DNA of 64,000 nt from Aquincola tertiaricarbonis (GCF_000969605.1 NZ_JZUE01000009.1:186001-250000), one strand, 5' to 3'; counted from the stretch's first letter, positions 21,100-29,982 are shown. Numbers and translations: made by a program. Notes: a model not told the origin generated them from the letters alone.

Positions 21100-22301
21100 T
21101 GGCTGCTGCCCGCCTTCCCCTTGCCGGCGTCACCGTGGTGGCGCTGGAACATGCGATCGCCGCGCCCTTCTGCACCCGCCAGCTGGCCGAGCTGGGGGCC
21201 CGCGTCATCAAGGTCGAGCGGCCCGGCGTGGGTGATTTCGCCCGCGGCTACGACGAACGGGTGCAGGGCCTGGCCTCGCACTTCGTGTGGACCAACCGCT
21301 CGAAGGAGAGCGTGACGCTGGATCTCAAGCACCCGGAGGCGGCGCAGGTGCTCGGCAAGCTGCTGGCCCAGGCCGACGTGCTGGTGCAGAACCTGGCACC
21401 CGGCGCCGCGGCGCGGCTGGGCCTGTCGTTCGAGGCGCTGCATGCGCAGCATCCCAGGCTCATCGTGTGCGACATCTCGGGTTATGGCGACGATGTGGAG
21501 CGCCCCGGTCCCTACCGCGACAAGAAGGCCTACGACCTGCTGATCCAGAGCGAGTCGGGCTTCGTGTCGATCACCGGCTCGCCGGACGAGCCGGCCAAGG
21601 CGGGCTGCTCCATCGCCGACATCGCCGCCGGCATGTATGCCTACTCCAACGTGCTGGCGGCGCTGATCGAGCGCGGCATCACCGGTGTGGGCAAGCGCAT
21701 CGACGTGTCGATGCTGGAATGCATGGTCGAGTGGATGGGCTACCCGCTGTACTACGCCTTCGATGGCGCGCCGCCGCCGCCGCGCGCCGGCGCCGCGCAC
21801 GCCACCATCTACCCCTATGGTCCGTTCCCGACCGGCGACGGCAAGAGCGTGATGCTGGGCCTGCAGAACGAGCGCGAATGGCAGGCCTTCTGCGCCAAGG
21901 TGCTGCAGCAGCCGGCGTTGGCCGACGACGAGCGCTTTGCCAGCAATGGCAAGCGCTCGGCCGCGCGCAATGCGCTGCGGGCCCTGATCGTCGAGGCCTT
22001 CGCGACCCTCACCGCCGAGCAGGTGGTGCATCGGCTGGAGGACGCGCAGATCGCCAATGCCAACGTCAACACGATGTCCGACGTGTGGGTCCATCCGCAG
22101 CTGCAGGCCCGGCAGCGCTGGACCGAGGTGGCCACGCCGGCCGGCCCGGTGCCCACGCTGCTGCCGCCCGGCGTGCGCGATGCGCAGGACGCCGGCATCG
22201 GCCCGGTGCCCGCGCTGGGCGCCCACACCGAGGCGGTGCTGGCCGAGCTGGGCTTCGCCGCCGACGACATCCAACGCCTGCGCGCCGAGCGCGCGGTGTG
22301 A
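21099..22301 (+). CDS. ict: CaiB/BaiF-type itaconate CoA-transferase
   Basis: A 400-residue class III CoA-transferase. The N-terminal block GVTVVALEHAIAAPFCTRQLAELGA is typical, and the catalytic aspartate is expected in DKKAYDLLIQSESG. It moves CoA from succinyl-CoA (or another donor) to itaconate, activating it for the hydratase. Family assignment is firm; the itaconate substrate comes from the cluster. The start overlaps the acyl-CoA dehydrogenase stop by one base. Compared with P. aeruginosa, transferase and PrpD genes are in swapped order and the dioxygenase-like gene is absent. Confidence 0.83.
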   Translation: MAAARLPLAGVTVVALEHAIAAPFCTRQLAELGARVIKVERPGVGDFARGYDERVQGLASHFVWTNRSKESVTLDLKHPEAAQVLGKLLAQADVLVQNLAPGAAARLGLSFEALHAQHPRLIVCDISGYGDDVERPGPYRDKKAYDLLIQSESGFVSITGSPDEPAKAGCSIADIAAGMYAYSNVLAALIERGITGVGKRIDVSMLECMVEWMGYPLYYAFDGAPPPPRAGAAHATIYPYGPFPTGDGKSVMLGLQNEREWQAFCAKVLQQPALADDERFASNGKRSAARNALRALIVEAFATLTAEQVVHRLEDAQIANANVNTMSDVWVHPQLQARQRWTEVATPAGPVPTLLPPGVRDAQDAGIGPVPALGAHTEAVLAELGFAADDIQRLRAERAV

Positions 22302-22314
22302 ACCGGAGCTCCTG

Positions 22315-23673
22315 ATGCACGACGACCATCCCACACAAGCCCTGGCCGCCTTCGCCGCCGGCCTGCGCTTCGACCGGATTCCCGCGCCGGTGCTGCGCCG
22401 GGCCGAGGACCTGATGCTCGACTGGCTGGGCTCCACCCTGGCCGGCAAGGGCGCACGCCCGGTGGAAAGCCTGGTGCGCTTCCACACGATGATGGGTCCG
22501 GCCGATGGCCCCAGCGAGGTGCTGGTGCACCGCAGCGGCAGCAGCCCGCTGGCCGCGGCGATGGCCAATGCCGCGGCCTCGCACTTCGCCGAGCAGGACG
22601 ACGTGCACAACGGCTCCGTCTTCCATCCGGCCGCGGTGGTGTTTCCGCCGGCGCTGGCGGTGGCCCAGGCGCTGGGCCGCAGCGGTGCCGAGCTGCTGAC
22701 CGCGGCCGTGGCCGGCTACGAGGTGGGCATCCGCATCGGCGAGTTCATGGGCCGCTCGCACTACCGCATCTTCCACACCACCGGCACGGTGGGCTCGATC
22801 GCCGCGGCGGCCACCGTGGGCCACCTGCTGCGGCTGGATGCCGCGCAGATGCTGCATGCCTTCGGTTCGGCCGGCACCCAGGCCGCGGGCCTGTGGGAGT
22901 TCCTGCGCGACGCGGCCGACAGCAAGCAGCTGCACACCGCGCATGCCGCCGGCACCGGGCTCACCGCGGCCTACCTGGCGGCCGACGGCTTCACCGGCGC
23001 GCGGCGCATCCTGGACGGCGCGCAGGGCATGGCCGCCGGCATGTCCACCGATGCCGATCCACGCAAGCTCACCGATGGCCTGGGCACCCGCTGGGCGCTG
23101 GCCGAGACCTCCTTCAAGTTCCACGCCTCGTGCCGCCACACCCACCCGGCGGCGGACGCGCTGCAGCGGCTGATGCGGGACCACCGGCTGACGGCGGGCG
23201 ACGTCGCCAGCGTCACTGCGCAGGTGCACCAGGGCGCGATCGACGTGCTGGGCCCGGTGACCGACCCGCAGACGGTGCACCAGGGCAAGTTCTCGATGGG
23301 CACGGTGCTGGGCCTGATCGCGGTGCACGGCCAGGCCGGCCTCACCGAGTTCGACGCCTTCTACCGCGCGCCGGCCGTGGCCGCCTTCCGCGACAAGGTG
23401 CGCATGCAGCTCGACGACGAGGTGGACGGCGCCTATCCGGCGCGCTGGATCGGCAAGGTGGAGGTCACCACCGCCGACGGCCGGGTGCTGGCCGCGCGGG
23501 TGGACGAGCCCAAGGGCGACCCCGGCAACACCCTGAGCCGCGCGGAGCTGGAGGACAAGGCCGTGCGCCTGGCCACGTACCGCGGCGGCGCCACCGAGGC
23601 CGAGATGCGGGAGGCGATCGCCCGCATCTGGTCGCTGGCCGAGGCCCCGGTGGTGGGGCGGTTGCTGCCGTGA
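22315..23673 (+). CDS. MmgE/PrpD family protein
   Basis: A 452-residue MmgE/PrpD-fold protein (DWLGSTLAGKG, AASHFAEQDDVHNGSVFHPAA, YEVGIRIGEFMGRSHY, SFKFHASCRHTHPAADAL). The family contains 2-methylcitrate dehydratase and cis-aconitate decarboxylase, the enzyme that makes itaconate. A member is standard in itaconate-degradation clusters, where its reaction is not established; it may isomerise or dehydrate a related C5/C6 acid. GGAGCT precedes the ATG. The stop overlaps the GTG of the lyase gene. I cannot tell decarboxylase from dehydratase by reading alone. Confidence 0.85.
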   Translation: MHDDHPTQALAAFAAGLRFDRIPAPVLRRAEDLMLDWLGSTLAGKGARPVESLVRFHTMMGPADGPSEVLVHRSGSSPLAAAMANAAASHFAEQDDVHNGSVFHPAAVVFPPALAVAQALGRSGAELLTAAVAGYEVGIRIGEFMGRSHYRIFHTTGTVGSIAAAATVGHLLRLDAAQMLHAFGSAGTQAAGLWEFLRDAADSKQLHTAHAAGTGLTAAYLAADGFTGARRILDGAQGMAAGMSTDADPRKLTDGLGTRWALAETSFKFHASCRHTHPAADALQRLMRDHRLTAGDVASVTAQVHQGAIDVLGPVTDPQTVHQGKFSMGTVLGLIAVHGQAGLTEFDAFYRAPAVAAFRDKVRMQLDDEVDGAYPARWIGKVEVTTADGRVLAARVDEPKGDPGNTLSRAELEDKAVRLATYRGGATEAEMREAIARIWSLAEAPVVGRLLP

Positions 23674-24470
23674 GCGCGGCCCGTTCCTACCTCTTCGTGC
23701 CGGCCGACCGGCCCGAGCGCATCGCCAAGGCGCTGGGCAGCGGTGCCGATGCGGTGATCGTGGACCTGGAAGACGCGGTGGCCCCCGATGCCAAAGACAC
23801 CGCCCGCACGCAGTTGCAGGCGTGGCTCGCAGGTGCTGATGCGCGGCCCGTGGTCGTGCGCGTCAACGCGGCGGACACCGCATGGTTCGCGGCCGACCTG
23901 GCGCTGTGCACCCATGCGCTCGTGGCGGCGGTCATGCTGCCCAAGGCCGAGCGCATGGCCGACGTGCAGCGCGTGGCCGCCCTCGGCCGACCGGTGCTGC
24001 CGCTGGTGGAGACGGCCGCCGGCATCGACCAGCTGCGTGCGGTGGCCGCGGTGCCCGGCGTGCAGCGGCTGGTGTTCGGCAGCGTCGATTTCCAGCTCGA
24101 CCTGGGCATCGACGGCGAAGGCGAGGAGCTGCTGTTCTTCCGCTCGCAGATCGTGCTGGCCTCGCGGCTGGCGCAGCTGCAGCCACCGGTGGACGGCGTG
24201 AGCGTCGCCATCGACGACGCCGCGCAGCTGCAGCACGACAGCGACCGCGCGCGCCGCCTGGGCTTCGGCGCCAAGCTGTGCATCCACCCGCGCCAGGTGG
24301 CCGCGGTGAACGCCGCCTTCACCCCCACCGAGCAGGCCGTGCAATGGGCGCGCCGGGTGCTGCAGATGGCGGAAACCTCGGGGGGCGCGGCCGTGGCACT
24401 GGAAGGCAAGATGATCGACAAGCCCGTGATCCTGCGTGCGCGGGCCATCCTGGCGCGCGTCGGCGCCTGA
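23670..24470 (+). CDS. ccl: Citramalyl-CoA lyase type CoA ester lyase (HpcH/HpaI, CitE-like)
   Basis: A 266-residue CitE-like TIM-barrel lyase starting at GTG 23670. It has RSYLFVPADRPERIAKAL, the metal Asp/Glu residues in VIVDLEDAVAP and PLVETAAG, and FGSVDFQLDLGI. In this context it should cleave citramalyl-CoA to acetyl-CoA and pyruvate, the final step of itaconate degradation. Malyl- or methylmalyl-CoA lyase are possible alternatives within the family. A four-base overlap with the preceding gene shows coupling, and the Bug receptor follows after 28 bases. Confidence 0.83.
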   Translation: MSAARSYLFVPADRPERIAKALGSGADAVIVDLEDAVAPDAKDTARTQLQAWLAGADARPVVVRVNAADTAWFAADLALCTHALVAAVMLPKAERMADVQRVAALGRPVLPLVETAAGIDQLRAVAAVPGVQRLVFGSVDFQLDLGIDGEGEELLFFRSQIVLASRLAQLQPPVDGVSVAIDDAAQLQHDSDRARRLGFGAKLCIHPRQVAAVNAAFTPTEQAVQWARRVLQMAETSGGAAVALEGKMIDKPVILRARAILARVGA

Positions 24471-24498
24471 CAAAGACACCACCAACGGAGACAACCGC

Positions 24499-25473
24499 AT
24501 GACCTCGATCCGACACCTCCTGGCTGGCGCCGCGGCGCTCGCCTTCGGCCTGGGCGCCTGGGCCCAGGGCTACCCGAACAAGCCGATCACGCTGGTGGTG
24601 CCCTTTGCGGCCGGCGGACCCACCGACGTGGTGGCCCGCTCGGTGGGCGCCGCGATGGCCAAGACGCTGGGCCAGTCGGTGGTGATCGAGAACAAGCTGG
24701 GCGCCGGCGGCACGCTGGCGGCGGGCTACGTGGCCAAGGCCGCGCCCGACGGCTACACCGTGCTCATCCACCACAACGGCATGGCCACCGCGCCTTCGCT
24801 GTACCGCAAGCTGAGCTTCAACGCGCAGACCGACTTCGAGTACGTCGGCCAGGTGGTCGACGTGCCGATGACGCTGCTGGGCCGCAAGGACCTGCCGGCC
24901 AACAACGCGCAGGAACTGGCCGCCTGGCTGAAGGCCAACGCCGCCAAGGTGAACCTGGCGCATGCCGGCCTGGGCGCGGTGTCGCACCTGTGCAGCATGG
25001 TGCTGCGGCAGGCGGTGGGCGTGGAGCTGCAGACCGTGCCCTATCAGGGCACCGCGCCGGCGATGACGGCGCTGCTCGGCGGCCAGGTGGACGTGCTGTG
25101 CGACCAGACCACGCAGACGGTGCAGCACATCAAGGCCGGCACCGTGAAGATGTACGGCACCACCACCGCGCAGCGCATCAAGGCGCTGCCGGATGCGCCC
25201 ACGCTGGCCGAGGCCGGGCTGAAGGGCGTGGAGGTGGTGGTGTGGCATGGCGTGTATGCGCCCAAGGGCACGCCCAAGGAAGCGCTGGACAAGCTCAATG
25301 CCGCGCTGCGTGCCGCGCTGAAGGACCCCGGCGTCACCGCCCGCATGGCCGAGCTGGGCGCCGAGGTGGTGCCCGAGAGCAAGCAGACGCCCGAAGCCCT
25401 GCGCACCTGGCTGAAGGCCGAGACCGAGCGCTACGCGCCGATGATCAAGGCCGCGGGGGTGTACGCGGACTGA
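24499..25473 (+). CDS. Bug-family tripartite tricarboxylate transporter receptor
   Basis: A 324-residue periplasmic receptor of the TctC/Bug family with a signal peptide (1-23, ending AWAQ). Conserved motifs: YPNKPITLVVPFAAGGPTD, NKLGAGGTLAAGYV, APDGYT and the C-terminal AGVY. Bug proteins bind carboxylates and are abundant in Burkholderiales, often without adjacent TctAB permease genes, as here. Its position at the end of the itaconate-type operon suggests itaconate or a related dicarboxylate as ligand; this is inference. Its 3' end overlaps the convergent LysR gene by 29 bases. Confidence 0.88.
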   Translation: MTSIRHLLAGAAALAFGLGAWAQGYPNKPITLVVPFAAGGPTDVVARSVGAAMAKTLGQSVVIENKLGAGGTLAAGYVAKAAPDGYTVLIHHNGMATAPSLYRKLSFNAQTDFEYVGQVVDVPMTLLGRKDLPANNAQELAAWLKANAAKVNLAHAGLGAVSHLCSMVLRQAVGVELQTVPYQGTAPAMTALLGGQVDVLCDQTTQTVQHIKAGTVKMYGTTTAQRIKALPDAPTLAEAGLKGVEVVVWHGVYAPKGTPKEALDKLNAALRAALKDPGVTARMAELGAEVVPESKQTPEALRTWLKAETERYAPMIKAAGVYAD

Positions 25474-26386
25474 GCGGCGGCGCGGCGTCCGCCCGCGCAT
25501 CCTCCTGCAGCAGCGTGACGAGGTCGCGCGCGAAGGGCGGCAGCGCCTCCAGGCTGCGCACGCACACCTGCATCTCGCGCAGCGCCCAGGCGTCGCGCAG
25601 CGGCACGCGGTGGATGGCCATCGTGGCCGCATGGCGGCGGGCGGCGGAATCGGGCAGCACGCCCACGCCGATGCCCGCTTCGATCATGCGGCAGGCGGCC
25701 TCGAAGTTGCCCACCTCGATGCGCACGCGCAGGTGGCGCTGCAGCCCTTCGCAGATCTGCCGCAGGAAGCTGTGCAGCGCACTGGCTTCCGTCAGCCCGA
25801 CGTGCGGCAGCGCCAGCGTGTCGGCGAAGTCCACCTCGGCGGCATTGGCCATTGCATGGCCGGCAGGCACCACCAGCACCAGCCGGTCGCTGCGGTAGGG
25901 CAGCACCTGCAGCCGGTCGGTACGCACGTTGCCGGCCACGATGCCGATGTCGGTCTGGCCTTCCTGCACCGCGCGCACGATGTCGTGGCTGAGCCGTTCG
26001 CGCAGGTCGACGCTCACGTCCGGGTGGCGCTGCAGGTACCGGTGCAGCACCGGCGGCAGGTATTCGCCCAGCGCCGTGGTGTTGGCATACACGCGCAGGT
26101 GGCCCTTGATGCCTTCGGCGTATTCCTGCAGGTCGTCGCGCAGGTGCTCGATCTGCGCCAGCACCACGCGGGCATGGTGCACCAAGGCCTCGCCGGGCGG
26201 CGTCAGCGACACGCCCTGTGGCGTGCGCAGCAGCAGCTTGGCGCCCGCGCCTTCCTCCAGGTGCTTGATGCGGGTGCTGGCCGCGGGCAGCGAGAGGTGC
26301 ACCGCCTCGGCCGCGCGCGTGAGGCTGCCGGTCTCGGCCACCCGCAGCATCAGCCGCAGGTCGGTCAGGTCGAAGTGCAGGGCCAT
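25445..26386 (-). CDS. LysR-family transcriptional regulator
   Basis: A 313-residue LysR regulator: winged helix-turn-helix at about 5-65 (DLRLMLRVAETGSLTRAAEAVHLS region, PAASTRIKHLE) and a periplasmic-binding-like effector domain from about 95. In Pseudomonas a LysR gene next to the ich-ccl operon senses itaconate but is divergent; here it is convergent with the operon and overlaps its last gene by 29 bases, so it may or may not be that regulator. The gph gene starts downstream on the same strand after its own start region. Family certain, target inferred. Confidence 0.85.
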   Translation of the reverse strand: MALHFDLTDLRLMLRVAETGSLTRAAEAVHLSLPAASTRIKHLEEGAGAKLLLRTPQGVSLTPPGEALVHHARVVLAQIEHLRDDLQEYAEGIKGHLRVYANTTALGEYLPPVLHRYLQRHPDVSVDLRERLSHDIVRAVQEGQTDIGIVAGNVRTDRLQVLPYRSDRLVLVVPAGHAMANAAEVDFADTLALPHVGLTEASALHSFLRQICEGLQRHLRVRIEVGNFEAACRMIEAGIGVGVLPDSAARRHAATMAIHRVPLRDAWALREMQVCVRSLEALPPFARDLVTLLQEDARADAAPPLSPRTPPRP

Positions 26387-26401
26387 GGCGCAGCCGGTGC
26401 T

Positions 26402-27079
26402 TCAGCGGCGGGGCAGCGCCAGCTGGTCGAGCCGGTCGAGGAAGCCGTCGGCATCCACCGCCTGCACCGGCTCGCCATGGTTGTAGCCGTAGGTCACCAG
26501 CACCACCGGGCAGCCGGCCGCGCGCGCGGCCTGCGCGTCGTTGGCGGAGTCGCCCAGCATCAGCGTGCGGGCCGGCGCCGTGCCCAGTGCCTGGCAGGTC
26601 TTGAGCAGCGGCAGGGGGTCGGGCTTCTTGCGCTCGAAGCTGTCGCCGCCGAACACGAAGGCGAAGTGCCCCGCCAGGCCCTTGGCCGCCAGCAGCGGCT
26701 GCGCGAAGGACAGCGGCTTGTTGGTCAGGCAGGCCAGCCGGAGGCCGGCGGCCCGCAGCAGTTCCAGCCCTTCGGCCACGCCGGGAAACACGTCGGCATG
26801 CTGGCCGTTGATGGCCAGGTAGTGCTGCTGGTAGCGCTGCCAGGCATGCTCGAACATGGCCTGCGAAGGCGGCTCGCCGGCCGCATGCTGCAGCGTGCTG
26901 CGCAGCAGGTGCTCGCTGCCCTTGCCGATGGTGCGCTCGACGAAGGCGCGCTCCGCATGCGGCAGGCCGAGGTCGTCGAGCATGTGGGTGAGGGCGACCA
27001 TGAAGTCGCCCAGCGTGTCCACCATCGTGCCGTCGAGGTCGACGATGGCGGCTTGCAGGTGGGAGGTGTCGAGCGGCAT
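26402..27079 (-). CDS. gph: HAD-family phosphoglycolate phosphatase type
   Basis: A 225-residue haloacid dehalogenase superfamily phosphatase. The nucleophile motif is VDLDGTMVDT, motif II is LTNK, and motifs III and IV are in RKKPDP and LGDSANDAQAA; the helical cap after residue 20 is typical of Gph. Phosphoglycolate phosphatase salvages 2-phosphoglycolate. In Burkholderiales gph usually lies between rpe and trpE; here it is 2.2 kb from rpe and 33 kb from trpE. Other small phosphate esters are possible substrates. Start at 27079 is set by homology (MPLDTSHLQAAIVDLDG); the upstream extension is not family-like. Confidence 0.82.
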   Translation of the reverse strand: MPLDTSHLQAAIVDLDGTMVDTLGDFMVALTHMLDDLGLPHAERAFVERTIGKGSEHLLRSTLQHAAGEPPSQAMFEHAWQRYQQHYLAINGQHADVFPGVAEGLELLRAAGLRLACLTNKPLSFAQPLLAAKGLAGHFAFVFGGDSFERKKPDPLPLLKTCQALGTAPARTLMLGDSANDAQAARAAGCPVVLVTYGYNHGEPVQAVDADGFLDRLDQLALPRR

Positions 27080-27157
27080 AGGGTGCGCACCATAACCGCT
27101 GCGCGGCCATGCAGGACACATCCTACGGTGGTGGCCGCCCTTGGCTTGGGCAGGCGC

Positions 27158-27173
27158 TGGCACAAGGCCTGCA
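27158..27173 (+). promoter_or_regulatory. Candidate sigma-54 promoter
   Basis: TGGCACAAGGCCTGCA matches the RpoN consensus TGGCACNNNNNTTGCA at all but one fixed base, with the required GG (27159-27160) and GC (27171-27172) ten bases apart. It is about 50-60 bases before the start of the small exported protein on the same strand. Confidence 0.5.
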
Positions 27174-27232
27174 CGCACCGGGCGCGGCGGCGCCTAGTCT
27201 CCTGGTATTCCTAGAACCGCATGGAGATGACG

Positions 27233-27733
27233 ATGACCGCCCGTGCCCTGAACCTTTCGCCCGCGCCGGCTTCCTGCCAGCGCCTGGCCGCATTGGCGGC
27301 TGCCTGCCTGCTGGGCCTGGCCACGCAGATGGCGCCGGCCCAGGCCCAGGCCCAGACCGCCGCGGGCAGTGCCGCTTCACGCGCCGAAGCGGAACGCGCC
27401 GCGTGCCTCAACGGCACCTCCCATCAGGACCGTGCCACCTGCCTGAAGGAAGCCGGCGCGGCGCAGGACGAACGCCGGCGCGGCACGTTGGACGACGGCC
27501 AGGCCGACCGCTACCAGCAGAACGCACTGCAGCGCTGCCAGGGCCTGCCCGCGGCCGAACAGGCCGATTGCGTCAAGCGCGCCAACGGCCTGGGCCAGCA
27601 GAGCGGCAGCGTGAAGGGCGGCGGGCTCATCAAGGAAACCGTGACCCGCACCGTGGGCACGCCGCCGGTGGCACAGGCCGCGTCGGCCGCGTCGTCGCCA
27701 GCTTCCGATCCGCCGGCGCCGGCCGTGCGCTGA
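27233..27733 (+). CDS. Small exported protein of unknown function
   Basis: I do not recognise a named family. The 166-residue product has a signal peptide (about 1-42, ending QAQAQ), a mature part with four cysteines (ERAACLNG, RATCLKE, QRCQGL, ADCVKR) spaced as two C-x(n)-C pairs, probably disulfide-bonded in the periplasm, and a low-complexity Ala/Ser/Pro tail. The Cys pattern is like small proteins found across Burkholderiales that are annotated only as hypothetical. ATG 27233 follows a GGAGA site; ATGs at 27221 and 27227 in the same frame are alternatives. A sigma-54-like element lies upstream. Confidence 0.65.
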   Translation: MTARALNLSPAPASCQRLAALAAACLLGLATQMAPAQAQAQTAAGSAASRAEAERAACLNGTSHQDRATCLKEAGAAQDERRRGTLDDGQADRYQQNALQRCQGLPAAEQADCVKRANGLGQQSGSVKGGGLIKETVTRTVGTPPVAQAASAASSPASDPPAPAVR

Positions 27734-27745
27734 CGGCCGAGGCGC

Positions 27746-28450
27746 TCAGCGCGCCGCATCGCCCAGCCAAGGCGCCAAGGCCTGGCGCCCGGTGGGCGTG
27801 AGCTGGAGCGCGCGGCCTTCGCCCTGCCTTCGCAGCCAGTCGCTGGCCATCGCATGGCTGAGCAAGGCGGTACCCAGGGTGCCGGCCAGGTGGTCGCGCC
27901 GTTCCGACCAGTCCAGGCAGGGGTAGGCGAAGCGGCGCCGGGCCGTGGGTGCGGTGGGCGTCGGCGCAGTCAGCTGCAGGCCGCTGGCGGCCAGCGCCTG
28001 CCGGCCGCCCTCGGTCAGCACGAAGTGGCCGTCCTCCGGCCGCAGGTGCGCCTGCCGCAGCAGGCCTTGCAGCCAGGCGACGCCCAGCTCGCCGGCCAGG
28101 TGGCAGTAGCAGGTGCGTGCGTGCTTGAGCGAGCGGTAGCCCGGCTGCAGCCACTTGCCGTCGCCCGCGGAGCGTTCGGCCACCAGCGAGAGCGCCTCCA
28201 GCGCATGCGCGATGCGCTCGTCCGCCAGCCGGTAATAGCGGTGGCGGCCCTGCGGCCGCAGGCACAGCAGCTCCGCTTCCACCAGCTTCGACAGGTGGCC
28301 GCTGGCAGTGGCCGCGGTGACGCCGGCGCCCGCCGCCAGCTCACCCGCGGTGTGGGCCTGGCCGCCCATCAGCAATGCCAGCATGCGGGCGCGGGTGGGG
28401 TCGGCGATCATCGCCGCCACCTTCGCGAAGCGCGGTTCGGGCGCCGTCAT
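27746..28450 (-). CDS. ArsR-family winged-helix regulator with Cys/His motif
   Basis: A 234-residue regulator with an ArsR-type winged helix at about 10-85 (ADPTRARMLALLMGG, TAATASGHLSKL, RPQGRHRYYRLA) followed by an unusual long C-terminal half. A compact metal- or thiol-like site is seen at H110, C114, C116 and H117 (HARTCYCH), a pattern known in this long ArsR subfamily. It lies 13 bases after the TauE/SafE gene and is probably cotranscribed with it, suggesting control of that exporter. The signal (metal, reactive sulfur or other) is not known from sequence. Confidence 0.82.
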   Translation of the reverse strand: MTAPEPRFAKVAAMIADPTRARMLALLMGGQAHTAGELAAGAGVTAATASGHLSKLVEAELLCLRPQGRHRYYRLADERIAHALEALSLVAERSAGDGKWLQPGYRSLKHARTCYCHLAGELGVAWLQGLLRQAHLRPEDGHFVLTEGGRQALAASGLQLTAPTPTAPTARRRFAYPCLDWSERRDHLAGTLGTALLSHAMASDWLRRQGEGRALQLTPTGRQALAPWLGDAAR

Positions 28451-28463
28451 GGCCGGGAGTCCG

Positions 28464-29243
28464 TCAGGCCGCCAGCGCGCGCAGCGCCAGCGTGAGGCCC
28501 AGCGCCAGCAGACCGAGGAAGAACCAGCGCTTGAAGCGTTCCGGCCGGGTGCTGCGGCGCAGCCGCTGGCCCAGTGCCATGCCGGCCAGCGTGGGCAGCA
28601 GCGCAGCCACCGAGGCCGCCAGCACCGGCAGCGGCAGGGCGCCGCCGCCGCCCAGCGTGGCCGCCAGCGCCAGCGTGGAAACCAGGAACGACAGGCCCAG
28701 CGCCTGCACCAGCGATTCCTTCTCCAGGCCCAGCGCCTGCAGGTAGGGCACCGCGGGAATGACGAACACGCCGGTGGCCGCCGTCACCAGCCCGGTGGCC
28801 AGGCCCACCAGCGGCGACCACAGCCGCTCCTGCCCCGGCGGCAGCCGCCAGGGCTTCATCAGCAGGCCCATCAGCGCGTAGGCCACCAGCGCCAGGCCCA
28901 GCGCCGCGCCGGCCCAGCGGCTGGGGCCGCCCGTGAGCCAGCCCGCGCCCAGCCAGGTGCCGATGCACACGCCGCCCAGCATCGTGGCCAGGCGCCGCAA
29001 CAATGCGCGCAGGCCTGGATGGCCCACCAGCTGCCACACGTTGCTGATGAAGGAAGGCACCACCAGCAGCGCCGCGGCCTGCGAGGGGGCCAGCTGCAGG
29101 CTCAGCAAGCCCATGGCGATGGTGGGCAGGCCGAGGCCGATCACGCCCTTGACGAAGCCCGCCAGCGCGAACACGGCGCCAGTGAACAGCAGCAGCAGGA
29201 GCAGGGTGGGGGAGGAGAGGAGGTCGGCAGTCATGGCGGCCAT
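28464..29243 (-). CDS. TauE/SafE family sulfite/anion exporter
   Basis: A 259-residue integral membrane protein with about eight hydrophobic segments. The duplicated TauE/SafE signature is visible: GFVKGVIGLGLPTIAMGLLSL near the N terminus and GLATGLVTAATGVFVIPAVPYLQALG in the second half. Members move sulfite, sulfoacetate or other organosulfur anions; the substrate here is undetermined. The Met at 29234 is an alternative start. Transcribed with the ArsR-type regulator, a common pairing for transporter genes responding to thiols or metals. Confidence 0.84.
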   Translation of the reverse strand: MAAMTADLLSSPTLLLLLLFTGAVFALAGFVKGVIGLGLPTIAMGLLSLQLAPSQAAALLVVPSFISNVWQLVGHPGLRALLRRLATMLGGVCIGTWLGAGWLTGGPSRWAGAALGLALVAYALMGLLMKPWRLPPGQERLWSPLVGLATGLVTAATGVFVIPAVPYLQALGLEKESLVQALGLSFLVSTLALAATLGGGGALPLPVLAASVAALLPTLAGMALGQRLRRSTRPERFKRWFFLGLLALGLTLALRALAA

Positions 29244-29301
29244 GCTCGCCGGCCCCGGGTGTTGAATGCTTCGGCGCGTGTCGAAGCATGCTGGCCGCAG
29301 G

Positions 29302-29982
29302 TCAGCCGGCCAGTTGGGCGCGCATCGCGTCGATCACCGCCTTGTAGTTGGGCTGGCCGAAGATGGCGCTGCCGGCCACGAAGGTGTCGGCGCCGGCATC
29401 GGCCACGCGGCGGATGTTGTCGACCTTGATGCCGCCATCCACTTCCAGCCGGATGTCGCGGCCGCTGGCGTCGATCAGCTTGCGCGCCTGCTCGGTCTTG
29501 CGCAGGGCGCTGTCGATGAAGCTCTGGCCGCCGAAGCCCGGGTTCACGCTCATGATGAGCACCAGGTCCACCTTGTCGATCACCCACTCCAGCACGTCCA
29601 GCGGCGTGGCGGGGTTGAACACCAGCCCGGCCTGGCAGCCCTCGGCGCGGATCAGCTGCAGCGTGCGGTCCACGTGCGCGCTGGCCTCGGGGTGAAAGCT
29701 CACCAGGTCGGCGCCGGCCTTGGCGAAGGCCTGGGCCAGGCTGTCCACCGGCTGCACCATCAGGTGGACGTCGATGGGCACCGGCGTGCCGTCGGCCCGG
29801 GCCGCATGCTTGCGCAGCGCCTGGCACACCATCGGGCCGAAGGTGAGGTTGGGCACGTAATGGTTGTCCATCACGTCGAAGTGGATCCAGTCGGCGCCGG
29901 CGTGGATGACGTTGCGCACCTCTTCGCCAAGGCGGGCGAAGTCGGCCGACAGGATGCTGGGGGCAATGCGGTAGGTAGCCAT
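29302..29982 (-). CDS. rpe: Ribulose-phosphate 3-epimerase
   Basis: Interconverts D-ribulose 5-phosphate and D-xylulose 5-phosphate in the pentose phosphate and Calvin pathways; cytosolic TIM barrel. The 226-residue protein shows [13 protein letters not shown], the metal and catalytic residues in [26 protein letters not shown] and [11 protein letters not shown], and [11 protein letters not shown] with the catalytic Asp. Standard length and start. In relatives it sits beside gph, trpE and apaG; here the PEP-CTERM gene and prsT separate it from apaG. Confidence 0.95.
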   Translation of the reverse strand: MATYRIAPSILSADFARLGEEVRNVIHAGADWIHFDVMDNHYVPNLTFGPMVCQALRKHAARADGTPVPIDVHLMVQPVDSLAQAFAKAGADLVSFHPEASAHVDRTLQLIRAEGCQAGLVFNPATPLDVLEWVIDKVDLVLIMSVNPGFGGQSFIDSALRKTEQARKLIDASGRDIRLEVDGGIKVDNIRRVADAGADTFVAGSAIFGQPNYKAVIDAMRAQLAG

